A stretch of 64,000 bases of DNA from Pseudomonas nitroreducens (GCF_014204515.1 NZ_JACHLI010000038.1:1-64000); one strand, 5' to 3'. Positions 44,042 through 53,224 are shown, counted from the stretch's first letter. Notes: a model not told the origin generated them from the letters alone. Numbers and translations: made by a program.

Positions 44042-45703
44042 TCAGTCCAGCCCGCTGACTTCCAGCTCCTTGGGATACTCGACGCTGAACTTGAAGGTGG
44101 TGCTGCGCTTCTCGCCCGGCTTCAGCTGCCAGTCCCACAGCAGCTTGCCGTCGTCCTCCTGGGTGACCGCCTGGCCTTGTGGCTCCAGCAGCGCCACCTT
44201 GATCTGCTCGTTGCGCGACACCGGCAACTGGTCCTTGAACTGCAGGCGCTGCTCGGTCTTGTGGTTGTTCTGCGCGTCGATGCGGAACTCGTAGGTGACG
44301 CGCTTGCGACCGCCGGTAAGGCCGGTGTAGTCGGTGTAGCGGTTGACCAGCTTGCGCTTGATCGACAGGGCTTCGTCGCCGCCCAGGGCCAGCTCGAAGG
44401 TCTCGCCGGGCATCACCGCGCGCAGCTGGCCACTGGCGACGAAGGTGTTGCCCAGGTAGGTGTTGAGGGTGCCGGGCAGCAGCGGATAGTCGCTGGCGTT
44501 GCGCGTATCGGCCTGCAGGTAGGCGGCTTCGCGCAGCGACGGCGTGGCCAGGTAGCGGAAGGTCGCCGGCAGCTTGAACTGGGCGATGGAGACCTTCTGC
44601 GAGCTGCCGTCGCTGTTCAGCGTGGCGCGGGTGGGGATATGGAAGGAGGCGCTGGTGGTGGCGCCGCTGACCTCGGCCACGGCCGCCGGCATCTCTGCCA
44701 GGGCATCGGCGGCGGCCATCTTCTCGTCCGCGGCGAAACGCTGGGCCTTCTTCACTTCCATCGCCATCGTCGGTGCGGCCGGCGCAGGCATGGCGATGGA
44801 GTTGAGCATCTTCGCGCGGTCCATGGCGGTGTCGACGAACCAGGGCGACAGCGCCGGTACGTTGCTGCCCAGGTTCGGCCGGGCGGTGGACAGGGTCAGG
44901 TCGACGTCGGTCCAGTCCTCGCCGCTGCTCTGCCGGACTATGCCCTGGTAGGTCATCTCGATCTGCTTTTCGCCATCGCGCAGGCGCGCGTCGTAGGCCG
45001 GGCGCCAGGAGGCGTCGTACAGCGTGTAGCTCAGCTGCAGCTGCACCTGCGCGGGCTTCTCCAGCGCCACGCGGAGGATCGCGCGCTTGTAGTGGGTGCC
45101 GTCGCCGGCCAGATGGCTGCGCTGGTTCTCCAGCTCCTGCTTGCGTTGCTGCAATTCCTCGCCCTGCTGGTCGAGCTTGCGTTGTTCTTCGAGGATGTGG
45201 CCGAGGTTGCCTTCGCTCAGCTGCAGCAGGTTCTTCAGTTCTTCGATGCTTGGCAGCGCCTGGTTCTTGCCCGGCTTGGTGCTGCTGGCCTGGATGTCGG
45301 CGAGGAACTGCTTCTGGTTCTCCAGCACGCTGCCGCGGTCGCTGATCTCGCGCTCCTGCCGTTCGATGTCGCGCAGCTGGGCATCCAGCTGTTGCAGGCG
45401 ATTGTCCTGCGACGGCGGCGAAACCTGCGGCGCGCTGCTGACGTCGAGCAGGGTCGCGGCGGCGCTGGCGCTGAGCGAGGCCTGCAGGCTGTTGTCGTCG
45501 ATGCGCAGGGGCAACTGCTCCAGGGCGATCTCATGCTGGCCGGCGGGCAGTTGCAGGGTAGCGGTGCGGGTGACGATGGCACGGTCGGTGTAGACGGTGA
45601 CCGCGCTGATGCGGCTGTCGGCCACCTGCGGCGCGGCCAGCAGCGAGGTGCTGGCCAGCGCGCCAGCCAGGGCAATCATCAGTGGGTGGATACGAAAGGG
45701 CAT
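44042..45703 (-). CDS. Mucoidy inhibitor MuiA-family protein (DUF4139/DUF4140)
   Basis: This 553-residue exported protein has a signal peptide (cleavage after LLA, residue about 23), an N-terminal DUF4140 domain (ISAVTVYTDRAIVTRTATLQLPAG), a coiled-coil-rich middle (about 95-185 with QLDAQLRDIERQEREI), and a DUF4139 C-terminal beta domain (SYTLYDASWRPAYDARL...; ending FSVEYPKELEVSGLD). A related P. aeruginosa protein was linked to suppression of mucoidy; the mechanism is unknown. The ATG at 45703 has GAGGTGAG upstream and begins the signal peptide. Confidence 0.88.
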   Translation of the reverse strand: MPFRIHPLMIALAGALASTSLLAAPQVADSRISAVTVYTDRAIVTRTATLQLPAGQHEIALEQLPLRIDDNSLQASLSASAAATLLDVSSAPQVSPPSQDNRLQQLDAQLRDIERQEREISDRGSVLENQKQFLADIQASSTKPGKNQALPSIEELKNLLQLSEGNLGHILEEQRKLDQQGEELQQRKQELENQRSHLAGDGTHYKRAILRVALEKPAQVQLQLSYTLYDASWRPAYDARLRDGEKQIEMTYQGIVRQSSGEDWTDVDLTLSTARPNLGSNVPALSPWFVDTAMDRAKMLNSIAMPAPAAPTMAMEVKKAQRFAADEKMAAADALAEMPAAVAEVSGATTSASFHIPTRATLNSDGSSQKVSIAQFKLPATFRYLATPSLREAAYLQADTRNASDYPLLPGTLNTYLGNTFVASGQLRAVMPGETFELALGGDEALSIKRKLVNRYTDYTGLTGGRKRVTYEFRIDAQNNHKTEQRLQFKDQLPVSRNEQIKVALLEPQGQAVTQEDDGKLLWDWQLKPGEKRSTTFKFSVEYPKELEVSGLD

Positions 45704-45854
45704 GTGCTCACCTCGACGAGGCCGTTCCATGGGAGGCGGCCGGCACTGCGGAACGCCACCTTGGCGTCCGTCCATGCTGCCTGTGACGACGGTGAGCGGC
45801 AGAACGGGTTGAGCCTGGGGTTGAGCGTCGCGAGATGACCGACGAACGGTTCCT

Positions 45855-46700
45855 TCAGCTATCCACGGCCTCGCGGGGATACAGCGCATTGCCGCAGCGC
45901 GAACAGAACGCCGCCTCGGCTTCGTGGCTGGCCTTGGCGCAGGCCGGGCAGGGCTTGTCCAGCGCGCCGGGCGTGCGCTCCTGGCGCATGGCGTTGTGCA
46001 GCTCGGCGCTGAAGATGCCGGTGGGCACGGCGATGATCGAGTAGCCGGTGAGCATCACCAGGCTGGCAATCGCCTGGCCCAGCGGAGTCTTCGGCGTGAT
46101 GTCGCCGAAGCCCACGGTGGTCAGCGTGACTATGGCCCAGTAGATGCCGCGCGGGATGCTGGTGAAGCCATGCTCAGGCCCCTCGACCACATACATCAGC
46201 GAGCCGAACACCGTCACCAGGCTCATCACCGAGACGAAGAACACCGTGATCTTCTGCCGACTGCCGCGCAGCGCGGTGAGCAGGAAGTCGGCCTGGCGCA
46301 GGTACTGGCGCAGCTTGAGGATACGGAAGATGCGCAGCACGCGGATCACCCGCACCGCCAGCAGGTACTGCGCATCGGGATAGAAGATGGCGATGACCCC
46401 TGGCAGCACCGCCAGCAGGTCCACCAGGCCGTAGAAGCTCAGCGCGTAGCGCAGCGGCTTGGGCGAGCAGTACAGGCGCAACAGGTACTCGACCAGGAAC
46501 AGTCCGTTGATCACCCATTCGATGTCGCTGAGCAGGCCGCCGTAGGCGTGGCTGATGTCGTCGACGCTATCGAGGATCACCACCAGCAGGCTGGCGAGGA
46601 TGACGATCAGCAGCGCGCTGTCGAAGCGCCGGCCGGCGACGGTGTCGGACTGGAAGATGACGACGTAGAGGCGCTGGCGCCAGTTGGGGGAATCGGCCAT
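45855..46700 (-). CDS. Voltage-gated-type potassium channel with C-terminal zinc ribbon
   Basis: This 281-residue inner-membrane protein has six membrane helices. The S4-like helix carries regularly spaced arginines (VRVIRVLRIFRILKLRQYLR, 117-136) and the pore has the selectivity filter TVGFGD (195-200). The C-terminal ~35 residues add a small zinc-ribbon-like module with C251, C254, C266 and C269 (CPAC...CSRC). The filter predicts K+ selectivity. No nucleotide-binding or RCK domain is present. It lies between sstT and the MuiA-like gene on the same strand. Confidence 0.93.
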   Translation of the reverse strand: MADSPNWRQRLYVVIFQSDTVAGRRFDSALLIVILASLLVVILDSVDDISHAYGGLLSDIEWVINGLFLVEYLLRLYCSPKPLRYALSFYGLVDLLAVLPGVIAIFYPDAQYLLAVRVIRVLRIFRILKLRQYLRQADFLLTALRGSRQKITVFFVSVMSLVTVFGSLMYVVEGPEHGFTSIPRGIYWAIVTLTTVGFGDITPKTPLGQAIASLVMLTGYSIIAVPTGIFSAELHNAMRQERTPGALDKPCPACAKASHEAEAAFCSRCGNALYPREAVDS

Positions 46701-46777
46701 GGGTGAATCCAGGAGACGGATTCAGACACCTTAGCCGAGATGCGCCGGGGCGACCGCAGCCGCCCCGGCACGCAGGG

Positions 46778-48022
46778 TCAGGCGCGTTCGCCTGCCGGCG
46801 GCTGGTCCACGTCGCCCTCGGCGATGCACGCCGCGGCGGTGAACAGCACGTCGGTGGAGGAGTTCAGCGCGGTCTCGGCCGAATCCTGGAGGATGCCGAT
46901 GATGAAGCCGACCGCCACCACCTGCATCGCCACTTCGCTGGAGATGCCGAACAGGCCGCAGGCCAGCGGGATCAGCAGCAGCGAGCCGCCGGCCACGCCG
47001 GAAGCGCCGCAGGCGCAGATCGAGGCGACCACGCTGAGCAGGATGGCGGTGGGCAGGTCCACGGCGATGCCGAGGGTATGTACCGCCGCCAGGGTCAGCA
47101 CGCTGATGGTGATCGCCGCTCCCGCCATGTTGATGGTGGCGCCCAGCGGGATCGACACCGAGTAGGTGTCCTCGTGAAGCCCTAAGCGTTCGCACAGCTG
47201 CAGGTTGACCGGGATGTTGGCCGCCGAGCTGCGGGTGAAGAAGGCGGTGATGCCGCTTTCGCGCAGGCACAGCAGCACCAGCGGATAGGGGTTGCGGCGG
47301 ATCTTGGCGAAGACGATCAGCGGGTTGATCACCAGCGCCACGAACAGCATGCAGCCCAGCAGCACGGCCAGCAGGTGCAGGTAGCCGACCAGTGCCTTGA
47401 AGCCGGACTCGGCGATGGTGCCGGCCACCAGGCCGAAGATGCCCAGCGGGGCGAAGGCGATGACCACGCGGACGATCAGCGTCACTCCGTTGGCCACGTC
47501 ATCCAGCAGATCGCGGGTAGTCTGGCGGGCGTGGCGCAGGGCAATCCCCAGGCCGATGGCCCAGGCCAGGATGGCGATGAAGTCCGCCTCCAGCAGCGCC
47601 TTCACCGGGTTGGTGGTGACGCTGAACAGCAGCGAGCGCATGACCTCGCCGATGCCGCCGGGCGGCGCCAGTTCGCTGGTCGGCGCGCTCAGCACCAGGG
47701 TCGAGGGGAAGGCGAAGCTGGCCATCACGCCGATCATCGCCGCGGCGAAGGTGCCGATCAGGTACAGCAGGAGGATCGGCCGGATGTGGGTGCGCTGGCC
47801 CTGCTTGTGGTTGGCGATGGAGGCCATCACCAGCACCAGCACGAGCACCGGCGCCACGGCTTTCAGCGCGGAGATGAACAGCTTGCCGAGCAGGCCGACC
47901 GCCACCGCGCCCTGCGGCCAGAGCACGGCGAGGGCGATGCCGCAGAGCATGCCGATGAAGATGCGCAGGACCAGGCTGGTGCCCTTGAGCCGCTGCAGGA
48001 GAGTGGGAGTTGGAAGCGTCAT
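46778..48022 (-). CDS. sstT: Serine/threonine:Na+ symporter SstT
   Basis: SstT is a DAACS-family transporter that imports serine and threonine with sodium. The 414 residues equal the E. coli length. Family motifs include SLVLRIFIGMLCGIALAVLWP, ESGITAFFTRSSAANIPVNL (serine-rich re-entrant loop), SIPLGATINMAGAAI and GILQDSAETALNSSTDVLFTA. About eight membrane helices are visible. The ATG at 48022 lies upstream of a helical N-terminus. It shares strand with the genes around but is separated by 206 bases from the DapF-like gene upstream. Confidence 0.94.
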   Translation of the reverse strand: MTLPTPTLLQRLKGTSLVLRIFIGMLCGIALAVLWPQGAVAVGLLGKLFISALKAVAPVLVLVLVMASIANHKQGQRTHIRPILLLYLIGTFAAAMIGVMASFAFPSTLVLSAPTSELAPPGGIGEVMRSLLFSVTTNPVKALLEADFIAILAWAIGLGIALRHARQTTRDLLDDVANGVTLIVRVVIAFAPLGIFGLVAGTIAESGFKALVGYLHLLAVLLGCMLFVALVINPLIVFAKIRRNPYPLVLLCLRESGITAFFTRSSAANIPVNLQLCERLGLHEDTYSVSIPLGATINMAGAAITISVLTLAAVHTLGIAVDLPTAILLSVVASICACGASGVAGGSLLLIPLACGLFGISSEVAMQVVAVGFIIGILQDSAETALNSSTDVLFTAAACIAEGDVDQPPAGERA

Positions 48023-48228
48023 GACATCTTTCGCTGCGTGGGAATGGGATCGCTCCGGCGGGCCGGAGGCGAAAGGGCGCGGATTATGCCGTCTGCCTCC
48101 GGCAAATGCGCGGTTACCCGTCGATTGATCGGGCAGGTTCTGCTTCAGCAGGTGTCAGGTCGCAGTCTGGACGGCCGTGTGCGGACCGGCATTGATCCAT
48201 GCCGGTCGCTTCGGGAATAGGGCGGGGG

Positions 48229-49065
48229 TCAGCCGAGGTCGGCGAAGGCTTCCGGGTCCAGGTCGATGCCGGCGACCCGCTGCACGGCGCCGCGCATGGT
48301 CACCTGGAAGTCATCTTCGACGCGGATTTTCAGCAGGCCGCCGGCCAGGTGCAGGTCGATGTGCTCGTCACACCGACCGAGCCGCCGCGCCACCGAAGCC
48401 GCCGCGCAGCTGCTGGTGCCCGAGGACAGCGTGTAGCCGGCGCCGCGCTCCCAGATTTCCACCCGCAGCGCATCGCGGGACAGCCACTGGACGAACTGCA
48501 CGTTGGTCCGCCGCGGGAACAGCGGGTGGTTCTCCAGCAGCGGGCCGAGGCGGCAGGCCAGCTCGCGGCTGGTCTGATCGACGAACACCACGCAGTGCGG
48601 GTTGCCCATGGACACGGCGTTGATCTTCAACTCCACGCCGTCGACATCCAGGGGATAGTCCAGCGCTTCGGGCGCTTCGATCTGCACGGGAATCCTCGCG
48701 CAGGCGAACTCGGCGCGGCCCATGGACACCTCCACGCTGCGCCCCTCGTCGAACACCTGGCTGGTGACCGTGCCGCCGGCGGTAACGATGTCGAACGGCT
48801 GTCCGGCCACCAGCCCGCAGTCCCACAGGTAGCGCGAGAAGATGCGCAGGCCGTTGCCGCTCTTCTCCGCTTCGGAGCCGTCGGGGTTGAGGATGCGCAG
48901 GCCGAAGGCGGCGTCGCTGTGGTTGGCCAGCAGGATGCCGTCGGAGCCGATGCCGTGGTGGCGGTCGCAGACGCGACTGATCTGCGCTGCCGTCAGGGCG
49001 AACGGCGCGTCGCCGGCGTAGACCAGGTAGTCGTTGCCCAGGGCCTGGTATTTCACGAAGTTCAT
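48229..49065 (-). CDS. Diaminopimelate epimerase-like protein lacking both catalytic cysteines
   Basis: This 278-residue protein has the two-lobed DapF fold: FVKYQALGNDYLV at the start, DRHHGIGSDGILL, AEKSGNGLRIFSRY, MGNPHCVVFVD, and WERGAGYTLSSGTSSCAAA. In DapF the acid-base pair is two cysteines (in CGNG and in ACGTGAC). Here they are Ser69 and Ser215. Substrate-shaping GAGET is GAGYT. It is therefore unlikely to be the housekeeping DapF and either lacks racemase activity or acts on a different substrate. It lies 33 bases downstream of a urea-transporter gene, probably in one transcript. Confidence 0.87.
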   Translation of the reverse strand: MNFVKYQALGNDYLVYAGDAPFALTAAQISRVCDRHHGIGSDGILLANHSDAAFGLRILNPDGSEAEKSGNGLRIFSRYLWDCGLVAGQPFDIVTAGGTVTSQVFDEGRSVEVSMGRAEFACARIPVQIEAPEALDYPLDVDGVELKINAVSMGNPHCVVFVDQTSRELACRLGPLLENHPLFPRRTNVQFVQWLSRDALRVEIWERGAGYTLSSGTSSCAAASVARRLGRCDEHIDLHLAGGLLKIRVEDDFQVTMRGAVQRVAGIDLDPEAFADLG

Positions 49066-49098
49066 CGGTGCGTTCCGTCGCCGCAGGAGGGCCCTCGA

Positions 49099-50016
49099 CT
49101 ATACACGGGGGCCGCTGTTTTCCCTGCGCGGACTTTCCCTGCGCGTAGTGTGCAGTAGTGCCTCCAGAGCACGCTGGCCGAGGATCACCAGCCAGCAGGC
49201 GAGGATGAAGGGCGCGGTGAACGCCGGCAGGCCGACGAGGGCGAAGCAGGGCTGCAGCACGACTGCCAGGGCGATGCCGCACAGTGGTGCCAGCGGGCTG
49301 CGGTAGCGCAGCGACAGGGCGATGCCGGCCAGGGCGCCATTCAGCCCGAGCAACCCGGCCTGAGCGGAGGTTGGCGGCAGGTCCAGCAGCGGCGCCAGGG
49401 CGAGTGCGCCCGCGGCTCCGACAAAAGCCCAGAAGGCGGCGCGACGATCCGCCAGCAGCAGGCCGAGGGCGATGGTCAGGCCGGCCAGTGGTTCGCCGAG
49501 GAAGATCACTTCGCCGAAGCCCAGCGCGGTGGAGTCCAGCAGCGGATTGGCCACGCCGCAGGACAGGCAGGCCAGCCCGCTAGCCGGCACAAAGCCCAGT
49601 GCCTTGCCCAGCGCCACCGACACCCAGCCCAGCAGCACGAAAGCCGAGGTATAGGCCGGCAGGCCGAAGCGTCGGCGCGACTGGCGCAGCAGTACGGCCT
49701 GGACCGCCACACTGGTGAGGATGGCGGCCACGGTCAGCATCACCAGCCCCAGCGACCACTGGAACTGGAAGGGCAGCAGCAGGCCGATGAGGATCGGGTT
49801 GTAGTCGTGCAGGCCGGCGTCGACGTCCGCCTGCGGCTCGCGCACGAAGCGCGCGGTGAGCGGGCCGAGCAGGGCGCCCAGCAGCGCGCCGGGCAACAGC
49901 TGCGGGGCAGACCAGGCGATGGTCAGCAGCAGGATCAGGCCGAAGCGGGCGTCGGCCTGCAGGTAGATCTGGCCGAAGCCGATCAGCCGGTTGGGGATGA
50001 GCTGGTTCAGGTGCAT
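49099..50016 (-). CDS. Urea transporter (UT family)
   Basis: This 305-residue inner-membrane protein shows the duplicated UT fold: DYNPILIGLLLPF and LPAYTSAFVLLGW in the first half, LGLNGALAGIALSL and LPAFTAPFILACW in the second, with ten or so hydrophobic helices. UT proteins are channels for urea. No urease gene is in the window. It is followed on the same strand by the DapF-like gene, an association I do not know from other systems. A minus-strand terminator lies 125 bases upstream of its start. Confidence 0.9.
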   Translation of the reverse strand: MHLNQLIPNRLIGFGQIYLQADARFGLILLLTIAWSAPQLLPGALLGALLGPLTARFVREPQADVDAGLHDYNPILIGLLLPFQFQWSLGLVMLTVAAILTSVAVQAVLLRQSRRRFGLPAYTSAFVLLGWVSVALGKALGFVPASGLACLSCGVANPLLDSTALGFGEVIFLGEPLAGLTIALGLLLADRRAAFWAFVGAAGALALAPLLDLPPTSAQAGLLGLNGALAGIALSLRYRSPLAPLCGIALAVVLQPCFALVGLPAFTAPFILACWLVILGQRALEALLHTTRRESPRRENSGPRV

Positions 50017-50140
50017 GGGTTTTCTGGGCAGTTGAAAGTGACTCCGCAGCGCCTCGTTGGGTGTGGAGCTTCAAGGCTCCATCGGCGGGCGCTGCGTGAG
50101 CATTCTGTGACGCTGCCACACGGAGCGGCGCCACGGGTCT

Positions 50141-50185
50141 GGAAAAAGAAAAGAGGTTGCCGGCGGGATCACCGCCAGCAACCTC
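50141..50185 (-). terminator. Minus-strand terminator downstream of pykF
   Basis: Read leftward, GAGGTTGC-T-GGCGG and CCGCC-G-GCAACCTC pair around GATCA-like loop and are followed by TTTTCTTTTT. It separates the pykF unit from the urea-transporter unit. Confidence 0.85.
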
Positions 50186-50268
50186 AAAGTTCCATGGCCA
50201 GCTTGGGAGTCGCTGCGTGGGGGCCATGGACCGACAAGCATTCGCTACTGATCAATCACAAGGTCAAA

Positions 50269-50318
50269 CCCGGACGGACGGGGACGCGGCCCCGTATTCC
50301 CGGCCCCGTCCGTCCGGG
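50269..50318. repeat. Perfect 15-bp GC-rich hairpin
   Basis: CCCGGACGGACGGGG (50269-50283) pairs perfectly with CCCCGTCCGTCCGGG (50304-50318) around a 20-base loop that itself is GC-rich. There is no T run, so it is not a standard terminator. Confidence 0.8.
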
Positions 50319-50385
50319 AGTGACTCGGTGCGGAGGCACGCGCGTGGGCGTGGCTCCTGAACTCGGTGTTTCTTCGTGTCTCTTG

Positions 50386-50518
50386 CTTCCCTCTCCCTAA
50401 CCCTCTCCCTGAAGGGAGAGGGGACAGTTCGGAGTGGTCGGTAACTCTGCAGTTCGCCTGCTGCCGTTCAAGCTCCCTCTCCCGCTTGCGGGAGAGGGTT
50501 GGGGAGAGGGGCTCTCAG
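50386..50518. repeat. Paired CCTCTCCC-type repeat
   Basis: Inverted arms (50388-50427 and 50474-50514) enclose about 45 bases just downstream of pykF. The rest of the 50017-50525 gap holds the terminator and hairpin listed separately, and no gene. Confidence 0.75.
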
Positions 50519-50525
50519 GCCTGCA

Positions 50526-51956
50526 TCAAACTTCCAACGCCGGCGCCACCGTCTCGATGCGCAGCATGTTGGTGCTGCCCGGCTGGCCAAACGGCACGCC
50601 GGCGGTGATCACCACGGTGTCCCCACGGCGCGCCATGCGCTGGGCCAGGGCGATGTCCAGGGCGGTGGAGCAGATCTCGTCGACATGGGCGAGCTGCGCG
50701 TTGACCACCGAGTGGACGCCCCAGGCCACGGTCAGGCGGCGGGCGGATTTCAGCTGCGGCGTCAGGCTGAGGATCGGTGCCTTGGGCCGTTCGCGGGAGG
50801 CGCGCAGGGTCGAGGCGCCGGACTCGGTGTAGTTCACCAGCACCGCCACCGGCAGGATGCGGCTGATCCGGCGGATCGCGCAGCTGATGGCGTCGGAGAC
50901 GGTGGCGTCCGGTTCCGGGCGGTTGATCTCCAGCGTCGCCTGGTAGTCCGGCTCGGCTTCGACCTGGCGGATGATCTTCGCCATCATCTCCACCGCTTCA
51001 CGCGGGTACTGGCCCGAGGCGCTCTCGGCGCTGAGCATCACGCAGTCGGCGCCTTCGCTGACGGCGTTGGCCACGTCGGTCACCTCGGCGCGGGTCGGCG
51101 CCGGGGAGAAGCGCATGGATTCGAGCATCTGCGTCGCCACCACCACCGGGCGGCCGAGCTGGCGGCAGACCTGGATGATGCGCTTCTGGATACCCGGCAC
51201 GCTCTCGGCCGGCATCTCCACGCCGAGGTCGCCACGGGCGACCATGATCGCGTCGGACAGCTTGGCGATGGCTTCGATGGACTGCACCGCCGAAGGCTTC
51301 TCGATCTTCGCCATGAGGAAGGCCTTGTCGCCGATCAGCGCGCGGGCTTCCTCGATGTCCTCGGGGCGCTGCACGAAGGACAGCGCCACCCAGTCCACGC
51401 CCAGCTCCAGGCCGAAGCTCAGGTCACGGCGATCCTTGGCGGTCAGCGGGCTGAGCTTGAGCACGGCCTCGGGGACGTTGACGCCCTTGCGGTCGGACAG
51501 CTCGCCGCTGTTCATCACGCGGGTTTCGATGGCGTCGCTGTGGGCGTTGAGCACCAGCAGGCGAATCTTGCCGTCGTCCAGCAGCAGGCTCATGCCCGGC
51601 TCCAGCGCCTGGATGATTTCCGGGTGGGGCAGGGTGACACGCTGGGTGTCGCCTGGTGCGTCGTTCAGGTCGAGGGTGAAGGTCTGGCCCTTCTGCAGTT
51701 GCACCGCGCCGTCGGCGAAACGGCCCACGCGCAGCTTCGGACCCTGCAGGTCCATGAGGATGCCGATAGGGTAGTTCAGCTCGCTTTCCACTTCGCGCAC
51801 CCAGGCGAAGCGCTGGGCGTGGTCGTCGTATTCGCCGTGGCTGAAGTTCAGGCGGAACAGGTTGGCGCCGGCTTCCACCAGGGCGCGGATGTCGTCGCGG
51901 CTTTTGATCGCCGGGCCCAGGGTGGCGAGAATTTTTACTTTCTTGTCAGGGGTCAT
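50526..51956 (-). CDS. pykF: Pyruvate kinase
   Basis: The enzyme converts phosphoenolpyruvate and ADP to pyruvate and ATP. The 476-residue protein has KVKILATLGPAIKSRDDI, LFRLNFSHGEYDDH, the active-site MAKIEKPSAVQSIEAI (Lys of the ATP/PEP site), IMVARGDLGVEMP and KRIIQVCRQLGRPVVVATQMLESM, followed by the C-terminal alpha/beta domain. Its start overlaps the stop of the glycerate kinase gene by four bases. Placing it here lets glycerate from the glyoxylate route pass by 2-phosphoglycerate to pyruvate. Confidence 0.96.
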   Translation of the reverse strand: MTPDKKVKILATLGPAIKSRDDIRALVEAGANLFRLNFSHGEYDDHAQRFAWVREVESELNYPIGILMDLQGPKLRVGRFADGAVQLQKGQTFTLDLNDAPGDTQRVTLPHPEIIQALEPGMSLLLDDGKIRLLVLNAHSDAIETRVMNSGELSDRKGVNVPEAVLKLSPLTAKDRRDLSFGLELGVDWVALSFVQRPEDIEEARALIGDKAFLMAKIEKPSAVQSIEAIAKLSDAIMVARGDLGVEMPAESVPGIQKRIIQVCRQLGRPVVVATQMLESMRFSPAPTRAEVTDVANAVSEGADCVMLSAESASGQYPREAVEMMAKIIRQVEAEPDYQATLEINRPEPDATVSDAISCAIRRISRILPVAVLVNYTESGASTLRASRERPKAPILSLTPQLKSARRLTVAWGVHSVVNAQLAHVDEICSTALDIALAQRMARRGDTVVITAGVPFGQPGSTNMLRIETVAPALEV

Positions 51957-53224
51957 TTGTCGTTCTCGAGGACCAGGATGGCGCGGAAGTCGTTGACGTT
52001 GGTGCGGGTCGGCTTGGTGATCACCAGGTCGCCCAGTTCAGCGAAGAAGCCGTAGCCGTTGTTGTTGTCGAGCTCGAGCAGCGGGTTCAGGCCGGCCTTG
52101 AGGGCGCGACTGTAGCTGCACGGACTCATCAGGGCACCGGCGTTGCTTTCCATGCCGTCGATGCCGTCGGTGTCCCCCGCCAGGGCCCAGATGTTCGGTT
52201 CACCTTTCAGGTCGGCGGTGAGGCTGAGGAGAAACTCGGCGTTGCGTCCGCCACGGCCATTGCCGCGCACGGTCACGGTGGTCTCGCCACCGGAGAGGAT
52301 CAGGCACGGCGCCTTCAGCGGCTGGCCGTGCTTGCGGATCTGCCGGGCGATGCCGGCGTGGACCTTGGCCACCTCGCGGGACTCGCCTTCCAGGTCGCCC
52401 AGGATCAGCGTCGGAATACCCGCGGCTTCTGCCTTGGCAGCCACCGCGTCGATGGCGTGCTGGGGTGTGGCGATCAGCTTGAAGTGGCTGCGCGACAGGC
52501 ACTCGTCACCGGGTTTGACGGTCTCCGAACGCGGGTCTTCCAGCCAGGCGCGCACGTTCGCCGGGATGTCGATGGCATAGCGCTTGAGGATCGCGAGGGC
52601 GTCGGCGGAGGTGGTCGGGTCGCCCACGGTTGGGCCGGACGCGATCACTGTAGCCTCGTCGCCGGGCACGTCGGAAATCGCGTAGGTGTACACGCTGGCC
52701 GGCCAGCAGGCGCGGGCCAGGCGGCCGCCCTTGATGGCGGAGAGGTGCTTGCGCACGCAGTTCATTTCGCTGATGGCGGCGCCGGATTTCAGCAGGGCCT
52801 TGTTCACGCTGCGCTTGTCGTCGAGGCTGATGCCTTCGGCGGGCAGGGCGAGCAGGGCGGAGCCGCCGCCGGAGAGCAGGAAGATCACCCGGTCGTTCTC
52901 GGAAAGGCCGCTGATCAGTTCCAGCACGCGGCGTGCAACGCGCTCGCCGGCATCGTCCGGCACCGGGTGCGAGGCTTCCACCACTTCGATGCTGCGGCAC
53001 TGCGCGCCGTAGCCGTAGGGCGCCACGACGAGGCCTTCGACCTGGCCGTTCCAGTGTTGCTCGGCGACTTCGGCCATGGCCCCGGCGGCCTTGCCGGCGC
53101 CGATGACAATGGTGCGGCCGCCCGTATCGGCGGGCAGGTGCTGCGCCAGTACCTGGGCCGGATGCGCGGCGGCGATGGCGGTGTCGAACAGCTCGCGCAG
53201 GAAGGCGCGTGGGTCGAGGCTCAT
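51953..53224 (-). CDS. ttuD: Glycerate 2-kinase / hydroxypyruvate reductase (MOFRL, TtuD-type)
   Basis: MOFRL-family proteins phosphorylate glycerate to 2-phosphoglycerate; some are annotated as hydroxypyruvate reductases. The 423-residue protein has the N-terminal GKCK-like nucleotide motif VIGAGKAAGAMAEVAEQHW, FLLSGGGSALLALP, SGATISEMN-type VRKHLSAIKGGRLA, and the C-terminal MOFRL segment ILSGGETTVTVRGNGRGGRNAEFLL. The ATG at 53224 follows GGAG; readings extending to 53560 run through a repeat region. It is coupled to pykF and follows glxR in the glyoxylate-to-glycerate gene set. Confidence 0.92.
   Translation of the reverse strand: MSLDPRAFLRELFDTAIAAAHPAQVLAQHLPADTGGRTIVIGAGKAAGAMAEVAEQHWNGQVEGLVVAPYGYGAQCRSIEVVEASHPVPDDAGERVARRVLELISGLSENDRVIFLLSGGGSALLALPAEGISLDDKRSVNKALLKSGAAISEMNCVRKHLSAIKGGRLARACWPASVYTYAISDVPGDEATVIASGPTVGDPTTSADALAILKRYAIDIPANVRAWLEDPRSETVKPGDECLSRSHFKLIATPQHAIDAVAAKAEAAGIPTLILGDLEGESREVAKVHAGIARQIRKHGQPLKAPCLILSGGETTVTVRGNGRGGRNAEFLLSLTADLKGEPNIWALAGDTDGIDGMESNAGALMSPCSYSRALKAGLNPLLELDNNNGYGFFAELGDLVITKPTRTNVNDFRAILVLENDK

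Noticed and set aside
48229..49065. Housekeeping dapF
   Set aside because: Both catalytic cysteines are serines and the lysine-pathway genes usually near dapF (lysA, lppL) are absent.
50269..50318. Intrinsic terminator
   Set aside because: No T run on either side; a proper minus-strand terminator lies at 50141-50185.
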